Shown piece by piece: positions 53,001 to 64,000 of a stretch of 64,000 nt of DNA. Position numbers and translations under genes: made by a program. The stretch comes from Quillaja saponaria (Eukaryota; Streptophyta; Magnoliopsida; Fabales; Quillajaceae). Numbering within the stretch: the stretch's first letter is position 1; every line of letters starts with the position of its first letter. The stretch lies in the NCBI GenBank assembly GCA_029379385.1, contig CM055611.1:14578062-14642061 (forward strand), read 5' to 3'. Below the pieces are notes generated by a model. It was not told the origin of the DNA, ran no database searches, and worked only from the letters and a program-made list of their open reading frames with translations.

Positions 53001-53951
53001 AAATATCTAAATCATCACAAAATCTAATTTTATAATGTTAGAGGAAGGTGATGAATAGGAGTGAGAAAGAAAATTAATTTTTTTATTAAGTTAGCACACA
53101 TGACAAAAATTTTAAATTTAAATCATAATCGTCATTTAAGTTATTAATGGTGGTAGAAGGAGGGTTCCATTACAAAAAATATTTAAATAAGTATGAAATA
53201 AAATTGATAAAAGTGTGATAATATTAGGAGACTAGATTTTATTTTTCCTAATGAAGGAGTAGGCATCCTCTTCCAGTCACCTGGGGAAGAAAAAAGCTGC
53301 TAACAAGATAAAGAAGAAGAATACGATAAAAAGTAAAATTTTCTTGAAAATTGGTGGGCCAATTTTATTAGAAAAAGAAAGAAAAGAAGGCTTATTTAGT
53401 TGATGACGATTACATTATTTTTTATTTTAATTATTTTTGGTCCTCCGTGATTTAATTTCTTTTTTTTTTCTTATTTTGGTTCTTCACAATTTTATTTATT
53501 TTAATTGAATTTCTAATTAAGTTCTAACAATTAAATTGAGATCAAATTAAACGAAATTAGTTAGCATATTTTTAGGAGATGATGAAAAAAAATTAATAGT
53601 AATGCATGAAAAGAAAAATAATGAATATTGGCTCAATTATTAGACAAATTTATTTCCTAAATTTTAAATGCTACATCTGAATTTTTTTTTCCAAAAATAA
53701 AATTTTTATAATTCATAAAATTATTTTTGTATGCATTCTTAACCATATCTTAAAATGTTAGGTTATTTTAAAATTTAATAGTTTCGGGATGATTAAGAAT
53801 TCAAATTTTTTTTTTAAATAAATAAATAAATCTCAGAAGATCAAAATAGAGACAATTAAGTCTTGGAGGACCTAATCAAATAAATAAAGCTTTTTCATGG
53901 AACGAAAGAGCATTTCCCTCACCATCAATTCCATTGCTGCTAAAAACAAAT
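50040..53951. repeat. Internal repeat unit U3
   Basis: It is collinear with U1, with landmarks at 50322, 50412, 52344, 53049 and 53263. It is cut off near 53900 by two LTR fragments. A 21-bp stretch around 'ataatatactttttaatta' is doubled near 50540-50575. No gene was seen. Confidence 0.78.
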
Positions 53952-54288
53952 TGTCACACCTCACACTGGAAGTATGACTAGCCGGAGGAATGGATAGCCA
54001 AATTTTGTAACCCAGACTCGAAAACCAAAAGAAAAGCATGCCATTATTTGTTTTATAAGCCATTAAAAGATAATTTTGTAATAATATGACTAATGTATAG
54101 ATATACATTCACTGAAAGGAGTAGTATATTTAAAATTTTGTCAAAGGTTCCTCGAAAAGTGGAACATGTCCAAATAGTATATACAACATATATAACCATG
54201 TTTACACAATAGCAAGGCAATAACAACGGAACAATAACTACAAGGAGCTTCGCTCCATTTCATACCATATAAATTAATAGACTAAACT
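53952..54288 (-). mobile_element. Truncated LTR fragment, gypsy type
   Basis: It begins tgtcacacctcacactgg, the reverse complement of the LTR end of this family, and continues for ~335 bp before the next fragment starts. It includes 'ggaatggatagccaaatttt' as in the other members. Confidence 0.7.
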
Positions 54289-54868
54289 TGTCACACCCCA
54301 CACGGAGATATGATTGGTCATAGGAATGGATAACCCAACCTCTATAATCCTGACTTCACAACAAAGAATAAATACAACTCTTGACTAAACCTAAAAATAA
54401 AAGTAAAATTTAAAAGACACAACTCAACTATAAAGTGTTTGTTTATTGAAATACATAATAAGTTACTAAAAATTTCGGCAGAGGTTCCTTATCAACTAGA
54501 ATATGCCCAAAATACAAATACAGAACGCATGGCTACATTCAACCAGTTACCAACAACAACAATATACAAAAGAAGCTCCGCTCCACTTTATACTACGACA
54601 ACCAAAGAATTGAACTGTTACACAAAACAAAATCAGGCACCTAAGCCCTAATGTGATTGCAAACTTTCATCCTTTGACTTCAAGTCAGTGATCTCAAATA
54701 TATACCCTGCGACCAAATACTCGGCAAGCCCAGTATTGGTTGTTGACATTCATAGAGATCTCGTTACTAAAAAACATTGATAATAGAGTGGTATGTTCTA
54801 TGGACATAGCAAGAGAGAAAAACATACCCAAAAGGTACTAACATCACTCAAAACAAAACGAACACATA
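54289..54868 (-). mobile_element. Second truncated LTR fragment, gypsy type
   Basis: It begins tgtcacaccccacacgga, again an LTR end in minus orientation, directly following the first fragment. It is about 580 bp long, ending where unit U4 begins ('ataattagcattttttttt'). The two fragments are from different family members, as their sequences differ clearly. Confidence 0.7.
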
Positions 54869-57800
54869 TAATTAGCATTTTTTTTTCTTCTTATAAATAA
54901 CTTATTATCTTAATCTATTTCTTTTGATATAACTATTGTTTTGATCCTTCAAGACTACTTTCGCTTTGATAATTTCAATCATGCAATAATATTTTTAATT
55001 TATTTATTTTGAGATTTAAGAGTTCTCAATCAAGTACCATTCCATTCCTAAATATTGGAATAATTCTACATACACATCTTAATTTTAAAAATCACTAAAA
55101 TTGTTTTTCAAATCTTGAAATGAAATTTAACTCGTTATGATTTCTATGTCAAGTAAGATTATTTCGTTTATACATATTAGATGAACTAAAAATAAGTTAG
55201 CTACTATTTTTAAATTATCATATTGTGAGGTTGCTTTTTGTTCACGTTCCCTCCAATTTTAATTAATATTGATTTTTTCCCTCCATCTATTAATGGCGAG
55301 GGTTTACTTAGATAACCACCACATCTCCAGGAGGTTGACAATATTAATTATCGCGATAAAGTGTTAATTTTATGTGCGGCTACATAGAAGCTACCATAGG
55401 TTAACTTGATCTTATGTTATATTCACGATAAAGGCATATACTATACTTTTTAATTAAGTTAAAGATTATGAGTTTTAATCTTGACAACATAAAGTGACAT
55501 GCTAATTAACTATGAACTATGTATAATGATCTAATATGATGTTTCTAATTACAAATTTTTTTTTATATAGCAGATTTAGAGATAATTGTGTTAGTTTTCT
55601 TAGATATAATCATTTTTCTGACAGATCTTAAGATTTTTGTAGTTTTCGTAATAGAATTTGTCTCTTATTTCTTAGGAGCTTTGCTGCAGTGGATCCGATC
55701 TATTATTCTCTTATTGGGAGTTTCTGACCTGGAGTATCATATGGGCAAATCTCTTCAACATCTATGATGGATATCTCCGGTAATAAAGATGAAGAGTCAT
55801 TGATGTTTTACAACTTTTATATCATGTAAAGGAGTATAACACAAATCTTTATATTTGTTAAAAGGAAAAAAAGTTAAAACTCACTGTTGTAACAGTAGTT
55901 TTGACTAGTTAAATTGAAGGTTGTGTTATAATTCAAAGATAAACTTGTGATTATAACATACACAAATCATGAATGAGATTAGACTCACATCCCCTTTGGA
56001 TGTGAGAATACTTGTCAAGAAAAAGAAAGTCATATTAGATGTCATTATTGTTAATTTTATATACTACATATTATTCATGATTACAACATATAAGAGAGCA
56101 CTATATTTATTAATTATATATATATTCATTCATTACTATCATAACACAATATTATGTTACTAGTATTTATGATTATATATAACACATAAGATCACAACAA
56201 TTAATAAATATATGTACCTTGTTAATTAAAATAATATTATATTATTAGTAATTATATATATCTATAATATTTTAAAAATATGTAATATCTTTAGAGTTAT
56301 TTGACGTATTGTATAAGAATAATAAAATAATATAAAAATATCTAATTGACTCTTATAAATAATATAAAATTTCTAAACTTATCACTTTAATAAATATTCT
56401 AAGGGTACTCATTAAAAAATTCATTGACTAATATATATCATCCACACAACTAATGGAAATTTCACATTCTTGGTTGCTTGAATTATTGCTAACTTACTGT
56501 ACCAAATAAAGAATCTAACCTTTTCTTTTTGTCAGTCAATTTTCAACATGGAATATATTTATTTGTTAGTTGAGAATATGAGTGACAACTACGTTTCCAA
56601 ATGAGTTTTAAGTTTCTTCTTTTACTAATTACAATCTCAACAATTTTGATGTAATCAGAACCTAAATTACTCCATTTCTCAACTTATTAAATAACAAATT
56701 TTAGTTTTATAAATTAATTAATGTATTTTTGAAATTTTTTTACTTAATTATTAATATTTTAAATTTAAAATTTAAAATAAAAATAAAAAATAACATAAAA
56801 AATTTCAATTTAAAATTTAAGATTTATTTAAAAAAAATATATTAAAAATAGGAGTTATTGATTATAAAATTTTATTATAAAATTGAATTAAAATATTAAA
56901 AAAATAATAATAAGACTTAGGGTGACTTTTCTTAAGAATTTAAAATTAAAAAAATAAAGAGAAAAAGAGCGGGAGTGTAGTCAAGGGAAAGGACAAGGGC
57001 TTGTTTGCATCACATGGGAAAAGAGTCTTGCAGCATCACATGGGAAAAAGAGAAGAATAGGTTTGCTGTTCAAGCGTGTCCCAGGCCCCCAAGGAGTGAT
57101 TTTATATCAAACACATGTCGTCCACTTCTTCTTCTTGTTTTTTTTCTTTCTACTTTTTCATCCACATATCAACCTCATTAATTTCGCTTTTTGGTACGCA
57201 TAGTACTAACCCAACGAAAACATCGTTCGAAGAATAATAATGCAACAAACTCAATAATTTTGCTTCATCGTTGACTGACCAATTATACATCATGAGATAC
57301 AGACAAAAAATAATTTAAAGTATCTTTATTTTTTATATCAAAAATATATTATTATTATCTCATAATTTTTGAAGATATTTACAATATCTTTTTTTTATCG
57401 TTGATATTATTATAATTTAGAAAAAAAATTATTAATTAGATCTAAATTAGTATATTTAGTGTCAAGGCACATATATACTAAGTTGATGAAAAAAAATGTC
57501 TTAAAGTATGTAGTTTGGTCATTTTCATCATAAACTATTATATTTTATCAAATTCATCTTATATTATCTTGTTTATTAATCTTATTTTAAATTCTCTAAA
57601 TCATCACAAAATCTAATTTTATAATGTTAGAGGGAGGTGATGAATAGGAGTGAGAAAGAAAGTTTTTTTTTTTTTTAATTTTTGTTTTATTTTTAAATTT
57701 AAATCATAATCTTCATTTAAGTTATTAATGGTGGTAGAAGGAGGGTTCCATTACAAAAAATATTTAATTAAGTATGAAATAAAATTAATAAAAGTGTGAT

Positions 57801-59120
57801 AATATTAGGAGACTAGATTTTATTTTTCCTAATGAAGGAGGAGGCATCCTCTCCCAGTGAAAGAAAATTAAGACAAAAAGAAATAGAGAATCAAAGAAAG
57901 CTGCTAACAAGATAAAGAAGAAGAATAAATAAATAAAGTAAAATTTTCTTGAAAATTGGTGGGCCAGTTTGATTAGAAAAAGAAAGAAAAGAAAGCTTAT
58001 TTAGTTGATGACGATTACATTATATTTTATTTTAATTTTATTTTAGATTATTTTTTCTAGTCAGTTCCTCCATGATTTAGTTTTCTATTTTGGTTCTTCA
58101 TAATTTTAATTGAGTTTCCAATTAAGTTATAATAATTAAATTGAGAACAAATTAAACTAAATTAGTTAACATATCTTTAGGAGATGATGAAAAAATAAAT
58201 AGTAATGCATGAAAAGAAAAATAATGAATATTGGCTCAATTATTAAACAAATTTGTTTCTTTAATTTTAAATGCTACATTTTTTTTTCAAAATTAAAATT
58301 TTTCATAATTCATAAAATTATTTTTTATGCATTCTTAACCATATCAATTAAAATGTTGTGTTATATTTAAATTTAATAATTTTGGATTGATTAAGGATTC
58401 AATTCTTTTCAAAAATTAAATCTCAAAAATCAAAATAGAAACAATTAAGTCTTGGTAGACCTTATTAAAAATAACAATTTTTAAGAATCAAATAAAAATA
58501 ATGAATATTGACTTAATTATTAAAAATATTATATATTATTCATGATTCTAAGATAACAATTTATAAGAGAGCAATATATCTATTAATTATATATATATGT
58601 TCATTCATTACTATCATAATTCAATATCATGTTTTTAGACCACTAGTATTTATGATTATAACACATAAGATCACAACAGTTAATAAATATACCTTACATT
58701 AATAAATATACCTTACATTACGTCAGAGTCATTAATTAAAATAATATTATATCATTAGTGAATAAATATATCTATATTATTCTAAAAACAAGCCAAATTC
58801 TTAAAATTTATGTGACGTATAGTATAATGATAATATAATAGTATTAAAAATTTTTAATTAACTCTTATATATGATATAAAAATTTTATATTTATTGTCTT
58901 AATAAATTTTCTAAGAATATTTGTTAAAAAATTCATTCACTAATATAAATTATTCACACAACTCATAAATAAGGAGATAAATAATAACACATGATAGTTA
59001 TACTAATAGTGAAGAGATCCACATCATTTTCTTGAAAATGTCGTTAATTTCTTAAGATCTTGAAATCCTGCATTATCTATTAATGGTCTTCCCAACTTGA
59101 CCTACGTGTGTACTATCTGT
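54869..59120. repeat. Internal repeat unit U4
   Basis: It is collinear with U1, with landmarks at 55226, 55317, 57071, 57636 and 57840, ending with 'ctcataaataaggagata' at 58962. A 20-bp word, 'taaatataccttacatta', is doubled near 58682-58720. No gene was seen. Confidence 0.78.
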
Positions 59121-59550
59121 TAATGGTCGTCGTGTTAATTGCATTACGTGTTTCTTATGCAGTTGATCTTTTTACATAGGATAGGGCCACAAATGCTAAC
59201 ATACGACTCTTACAATTTACAAACAAAGAAAGAATAAATTTATAGATCAACAGGGGTTGCACTGTACATAATAAATGAGATGATTGTTTAAGTACGTGTG
59301 TATCAAGTTAGAGATTAGAGTTCATTCATGTCAGTGTAATTATTAAATTAGTCATTGTGAATAGGTATGCCAATAAACTCTTAGGTCAAGATTTAACCTA
59401 TTCTCATTTAATTTTGTTAAATCTAATTTAAAGTAACCAGAATTGGTACAAGAGGGTGATTAGAGAAAATAATCAAGCTTGAATTTCATACTTAAAACTC
59501 TTTGGAAATTCTCAGTTAGTTAACTAGCTAGTAAAGTCTTTTAGTGTTAT
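59121..59550. repeat. Copy of the MULE-flanking segment, unoccupied
   Basis: It is collinear with 433-489 and then 5694-6010. The single site ggatagggcc at 59179-59188 marks where the other copy received the MULE. No gene was seen. Confidence 0.85.
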
Positions 59551-60354
59551 ATTCTAACAATTAATATTGAATCTCACTTTCACTTGAGATGAGAAATTTA
59601 TAAAAAGGTTAAGAGATATATCTCATTATATAATTAATAAATTAAATAAACCTTTTTGGAATAAAAAAAAATATGTCATTTGATGTCTAATATTTTAATG
59701 TTATGTGTTTTTGTAAGAATATAAAAACTAAAAAAATTAGATTGATGAGGTTTAAACGGTTTAAATATTTATGTGATTAGCTATTTATACTTTTACTATT
59801 AGCAGAAAAAAAAAAAAAAAAAAACTGTTTATACTTTTACACATATACTGTTTTATTCAAACTCCAAACATCAATAAAAAAAAATTATCATACAATTTTG
59901 ATATTATAAATTAATTTGTAGACCCTACTATTGAAATTTAAAATAAATAAATAGTGTAAAAGTATCATTTTCTACACTAATTCAATAAATAAAAATAATT
60001 CTCGTGCACACTTTTTCTTTTAAGAATATATTATATTTTTACTTCTTGACTTTTTTTTTTTTAATGTCTTACGCCTGGACAAAAAACTATTATATTTATA
60101 TATATATATATTTGTTGAGCGGACAATAAATTGGTATTGTGTTTTTACCAACTGAACTAATAGAAAAACAAAAAGAGTATAAATGCATGACCAGAGGATA
60201 TTCTTCCTACATCAGTGATGGGACCTATGGGACCTCTGAAATAATAAATGGGTGTGGCCCACCAATTAATACACAGCTGTCATGACAAAGGACTGAAATG
60301 TGATTATGATATTTATGGTTGCAACTAGTGCTGCATTGTTTTAGTTTCTTACAA
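59551..60354. other. AT-rich spacer, right part shared with block A
   Basis: Positions 59551-60040 hold nothing recognised apart from A-runs near 59806-59823. Positions 60045-60352 match 37970-38275 of block A, including 'aatgcatgaccagag' and 'gtgtggcccaccaattaata'. Confidence 0.5.
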
Positions 60355-61274
60355 GGGAATGATTTGTATACGAACAGACATGATAGGAGGATGAAAATGA
60401 GACTCATTTTTAATGGAACAAATGATAAAAATTATTTTATTTAATTTTACTTTTCATTTTCTTATCTTCCTCACAACTCAAACTCTTTTGTCTCTTACTC
60501 TCACCTTCTCTCCTCTTCTTTTCTCCTTATTTTCTTTATCTGTATGTTCCGCTTTCAATAGCAAAGAAAACCATTACACATCATTTTGATTCTTAATTCT
60601 AAATTCCGACCATCCATTTCTATTGCTCTACAAAATTTCAGCTCTCACTTTCTAGGACATGGGAAACTAAAATATCCTCAGCCATGGAGTTTACCACTTC
60701 ATCTAGACTACCCACAATAGTATTTAACAATTTCAAACCAAATCCAATCACAAACGAAGTCCTTCTTCTTCCCTGTTGTAGTTATTGCAATTTGGATGCC
60801 CGCAACTAGATCTAATCACTGATCTATTTTCAGTCATGGATGCCATAATATAGTAAAACCACAACCAAAACTAAATTCTAGGAAACACTAAATCTCAAAT
60901 TCGAACCCGAGTCATACTTACAAGACCAAATTTACAAGAGGCTATCTATTTGTACAAATACCTGACCCATCGCTTCAAGAAACAATTAATTAGGTGTTAA
61001 CATAATAGGATCAGAGGAGCACAATGAAGATCACATAGTTTGATGCTTATCTCATCATTTCTAAGAACTAGAGTTTTACTTGGATTTTCTTTGCTTTTGA
61101 GAGAAAAATATACAAAGAAAGAAAAGAAGGGGAGAGAACGTGAGGGGAAAGAGACGAAGAGAACGAAGTTGTGAAGAAGGTAAAAATAAAAAGTCAAAAA
61201 AGATTAAAACAACTTTTACAGTTTTTCCATTAATAATGAGTCCCATTTATTTTGCTCATATACATATCACTATC
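60355..61274. mobile_element. Non-autonomous DNA element with imperfect TIRs (920 bp)
   Basis: Block A is continuous at this place ('tttcttataattgtgtcag', near 38270), while block B has 920 extra bases. The ends are imperfect inverted repeats: gggaatgatttgtatacg at the left and gatagtgatatgtatatg on the opposite strand at the right. A further matching inner part is 'gagactcatttttaatgg' / 'gggactcattattaatgg'. The likely target duplication is cttacaa (60348-60354 and 61275-61281), or 8 bp with one change. It encodes no transposase. The superfamily is not certain; an hAT- or Mutator-type MITE is possible. Confidence 0.65.
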
Positions 61275-61281
61275 CTTACAA

Positions 61282-62132
61282 TTACAATTAGTCTCAGTTT
61301 TTAATTTTATCATCCATAAATATTTGTGATCATTTTTATTTTTTAGAATTCAGAATTTTCAATTAAATTACATTTGCTTATTCTCATATTACTTGTTAAA
61401 AAAATAAATCTACATAATTTAACTATAAATTGACTAATTTTTTTTTTTTTTTTTTTGCAAAATATAAAAAAAACTTAAATACGTCATTATTTTATGTTAA
61501 GTGTGAATATTTTGTTAATTTATAATATGTAAACATAAGAATGAAACTTAATTGAAAAAATTTGAACCTTGAAAAAAAAAATTATTTAAAAAAATTCTTG
61601 AATGACCAAATTAAAAATTGATACAATTTTAAAGATTCAAAACAAATAAATAAGCTTGCTTAGTTGAACAATTTTAGAACATATAAAATATTGATTGCAT
61701 TTTAAGTATTTTTCTATACCTCATTCTATTTTTAAATTGAATAAAACTAATTAAGCAAGAAGGCGAGAGTAAATATGATGACTCTTAAATGATTTATTTA
61801 GATAAAAATGTCGGTTTTAATCATATAATATTTATTTAAGAAAAAGTTGTACATTGATCCTAGGAATATTAATGATACATAGAAAGATATCCATGTAGAC
61901 CCTTTTAATGAAAACTTTTATAAAATAATGTGATTTACGGATTAATCTAACATTTCTTCTTTTTAATATTTGTCAAATATAAATATATATATATATATTT
62001 TGTAATATATTTTTATAAAATAATTCATTTTCTAGAGCAATGCACCTTCTTAGTTCTTCTCTTTCCTTTATATATATATATATATATATGTCATTGTGTT
62101 GTTTAGTTCTTCATTCACAACATTGATTTCCA
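61282..62132. other. Upstream region of T2 RNase copy 2
   Basis: Positions 61290-61835 are collinear with block A. Positions about 61840-62035 are specific to this copy ('gttgtacattgatcctagga') and replace the ~215 bp found before copy 1. The last ~95 bases, from 'gcaatgcacct', are shared again. No other gene was seen. Confidence 0.6.
62069..62089 (+). promoter_or_regulatory. TATA-type (TA)n tract of RNase copy 2
   Basis: A tract of about 21 bases lies 44 bases before the conserved ATG at 62133, matching that of copy 1. An ATG at 62088, in the tract's edge, opens a 12-codon frame that is also present in copy 1 (39152). Confidence 0.55.
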
Positions 62133-63001
62133 ATGGAGCTTTTCAAAATAATCCTTGCCACTTTCTCATTCTGCCATCCTATACTTCTGAAAGCCTTCAA
62201 AGTGGAACCTTTAATAATTCTGAAAGATACCAAAGGGTAACCAGCTACTATAAATTAGCACTCCAGTGGCCAAAGTCATACTGTTCTACACAACCTCGAC
62301 AACTTCGACAACCTTGCCTTGAACCACAACAGTTTACAATTCACGGGCTATGGCCTGTTGATTCAAATGACATATCAATTACATGTTATGGAAACAATGT
62401 ACCACCTCTACCTCCTCTAGGGACGGTAAATTCAAATCATTTTCTTCCAATTACTGAGTGCTTTTATATATATAGAAGAAGAAGAGTTTCTAACCTCTTT
62501 TTACAGGTACGAACTTGCCCATTTTATAATGATTTGGTTAACTCTTGGCCTAATCTTAAAAACGGACAAGATAACTATTCATTTTGGAAGCACGAGTGGA
62601 CGAAACACGGGGTGTGTAGTAGATTGAAGCCAAATAAATATTTCGAGTTTGCTATAATGGCATACAAATCATTACCACCTCTCCTAGAAAAGTTACACCC
62701 AAGTATGTAAATGTATATCTCTTTACTTTCCATCAATTGTAAATACTTAACATTAGTAATGTTGGTCTGTTTTACAGCAATTCGACCAGGACACAACTAC
62801 AGCCTGAATCTCCTTCATGCTGAATCTTCAAAAATATATCAGAAAAGTGTTGAGATCAATTGCAACAACAGAGGTGCTCAGCATCAATTTTTTGAAGTGT
62901 TTATCTGCTTTCACCTAAGAGGATCCATTTCTAAATGCCCCCGGAGTTTTGCGCCAACATGCACTGGTGTTCCCAATGCATTAGTTTTATTTCCTAATTA
63001 G
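62133..63001 (+). pseudogene. T2/S-RNase-like ribonuclease copy 2: body intact, start frameshifted
   Basis: Three exons are seen: 62133-62425, 62507-62702 and 62778-63001. The introns are 81 nt (gtaaattc...ttacag) and 75 nt (gtatgtaa...tttacag). Domain order: LALQWPKSYC, catalytic motif FTIHGLWPVD, intron 1 in the variable part as in S-RNases, then FWKHEWTKHGVC with the second catalytic His, then FFEVFICFHL. There are nine Cys and three N-glycosylation sites (NNS, NYS, NYS). By my count the mature region has about 22 Lys/Arg against 13 Asp/Glu, so it is basic, like class III/S-RNases and unlike many acidic S-like RNases. Compared with copy 1, seven bases are missing in the signal-peptide part near 62160. 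The ATG at 62133 therefore reads out of frame and stops early, while the mature frame is open upstream to 62096 without an ATG. It is probably a recent pseudogene, unless another start is spliced in or the deletion is a sequence error. Confidence 0.8.
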
Positions 63002-63161
63002 AAAGTAATTAATGTAAACCGAAATATGGAAGTTAATTAAATAATATGGGTGAACAATCTATTACTATATTATTTTTACTTGTTCTATTAATAATTTTCG
63101 ACAACTTGATTTTTCTATTATTTAATCAGGATTATTCGGTTTTAAGTTTATGGTAGGTACT
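63002..63161. other. 3' flank of RNase copy 2, shared with copy 1
   Basis: The stretch is collinear with 40033-40302 apart from the retroposon there. Block similarity ends after 'tatggtaggtac'. Confidence 0.7.
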
Positions 63162-64000
63162 TTTCATAGAATCACCCATTTGAAACTTGAGACTTCTTCA
63201 TGATACACACTGCTTATGCAACAATTTTTCTTGAAATTGAGAAATTCTCTTATCATTTCTCAGTTCACAGAGCAGGAACAATTTACTAAAAGGCACTGAA
63301 ACAAGATATAAACATAACAGAGTCAAGTATTAGGGGAAAAAAAGGAGAATGATAAGACAGACTCTGACCTTAGTTTTCTGGTAACAATTCTGTCAATTAA
63401 ATCTACCAAACATGAGAGAACAATAAAATGAAAACACATAACAACAATTTGAGTCATTGGAGTTTATTTTTTCTTGGTAAGGATGGTTAAAGTTTTAGGC
63501 TTTTGGCCCATATGTCAATTTCATTCCTCCCCACAAAATCCACGATAATAATTTGTTATACCAAAAACAAAAGAAACCAAAATCAATTAGTGCAAGCAAT
63601 CCTATTACCATAAAACTGTTAACACCTACACCAAAAAGCTATCACCCCTATTGAGAAATGTGTTGTGATATATATTGAGGCGTGTTATACAAAATTTATT
63701 TTGGTAGAAGGGGACTCTCTAAATAGTAAGTGAAGTGACATAGAGAAACTCATTTTGTGTGTGGAATTTCGGCAAGGCACCAATGGTTGCAGTCTTGAAA
63801 CAATCTTCAGTCTTTTTGCAAACCCGATTGCCCAAAAACAATTGAAAGATGCCCACCTGTTCTTTAGTCGAAATTTTGGTAATGTTGAGGTAAAAGTTCT
63901 TTTTCAAAAACAACAAATAAGTATCATAGACATCAATTTTCTTAACAAATTAATTGTTTATAATAGTTTAGATGATTGTCCCTTGTATTTGTATAACAGT
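63162..64000. other. Unassigned right end
   Basis: There is no similarity to the sequence after block A. A minus-strand reading frame at 63916-63719 has a fairly balanced composition (for example ISTKEQVGIFQLFLGNRVCK) and might be an exon fragment. I do not recognise it and there is no supporting splice structure. Confidence 0.3.

Larger units (their letters stand above)
47926..63161. repeat. Block B of a large direct segmental duplication
   Basis: It is collinear with block A (21104-40302), from 'ctaagtaacaaaatttta' to 'tatggtaggtac'. It differs by lacking the solo LTR of block A and the poly(A) retroposon. It has its own two LTR fragments (53952-54868), a 249-bp replacement at 49791-50039 and a TIR element (60355-61274). 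It carries T2 RNase copy 2 at its right end. Confidence 0.85.

Noticed and set aside
62711..63001. Separate small gene after RNase copy 2
   Set aside because: It is exon 3 of the same RNase gene read from inside intron 2. The GTATGT donor and TTTACAG acceptor join it in frame to exon 2.

Overview
The window looks like AT-rich nuclear DNA of a eudicot plant. The evidence is short GT-AG introns in a secretory T2 ribonuclease gene, Ty3/gypsy and Ty1/copia retrotransposons whose primer sites match plant initiator-Met tRNA, and a Mutator-like element (MULE) carrying a plant mobile domain. There is no operon-like layout, and I recognise no tRNA, rRNA or CRISPR. The species cannot be read from the sequence.

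Layout. 1-6010: the right-hand end of a diverged repeat block, split by a 5.2 kb MULE (500-5683). The same site exists unoccupied near 59180. 6011-8460: low-copy DNA with a tentative small spliced minus-strand transcript and a perfect 83-bp tandem duplication. 8461-20430: a decayed Tekay-like gypsy element whose 3' LTR holds a nested solo LTR (15605-18724). 20431-21103: AT-rich spacer. 21104-40302 (block A) and 47926-63161 (block B): two direct copies of a ~15 kb segment. Each ends at its right side in one class III-like (S-RNase-like) T2 ribonuclease gene. Inside each block a unit of about 4-4.5 kb is itself repeated. 40303-47913: spacer and a truncated minus-strand copia element whose LTR is split by another solo LTR (44249-47714). 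63162-64000: unassigned.

The only host genes I recognise with confidence are the two T2 RNase copies. Copy 1 (39200-40032) is clearly broken. Copy 2 (62133-63001) keeps three exons, both catalytic His motifs, its cysteines and a basic mature region, but a 7-nt deletion in the signal peptide separates the conserved ATG from the rest of the frame. No F-box (SLF-type) gene is visible beside them. The window is therefore best read as a degenerating T2-RNase tandem array built by segmental duplication and then modified independently in each copy by a MULE, solo LTRs, a TIR element and a poly(A) retroposon. Comparing occupied and empty sites between the copies gives the order of many of these events.
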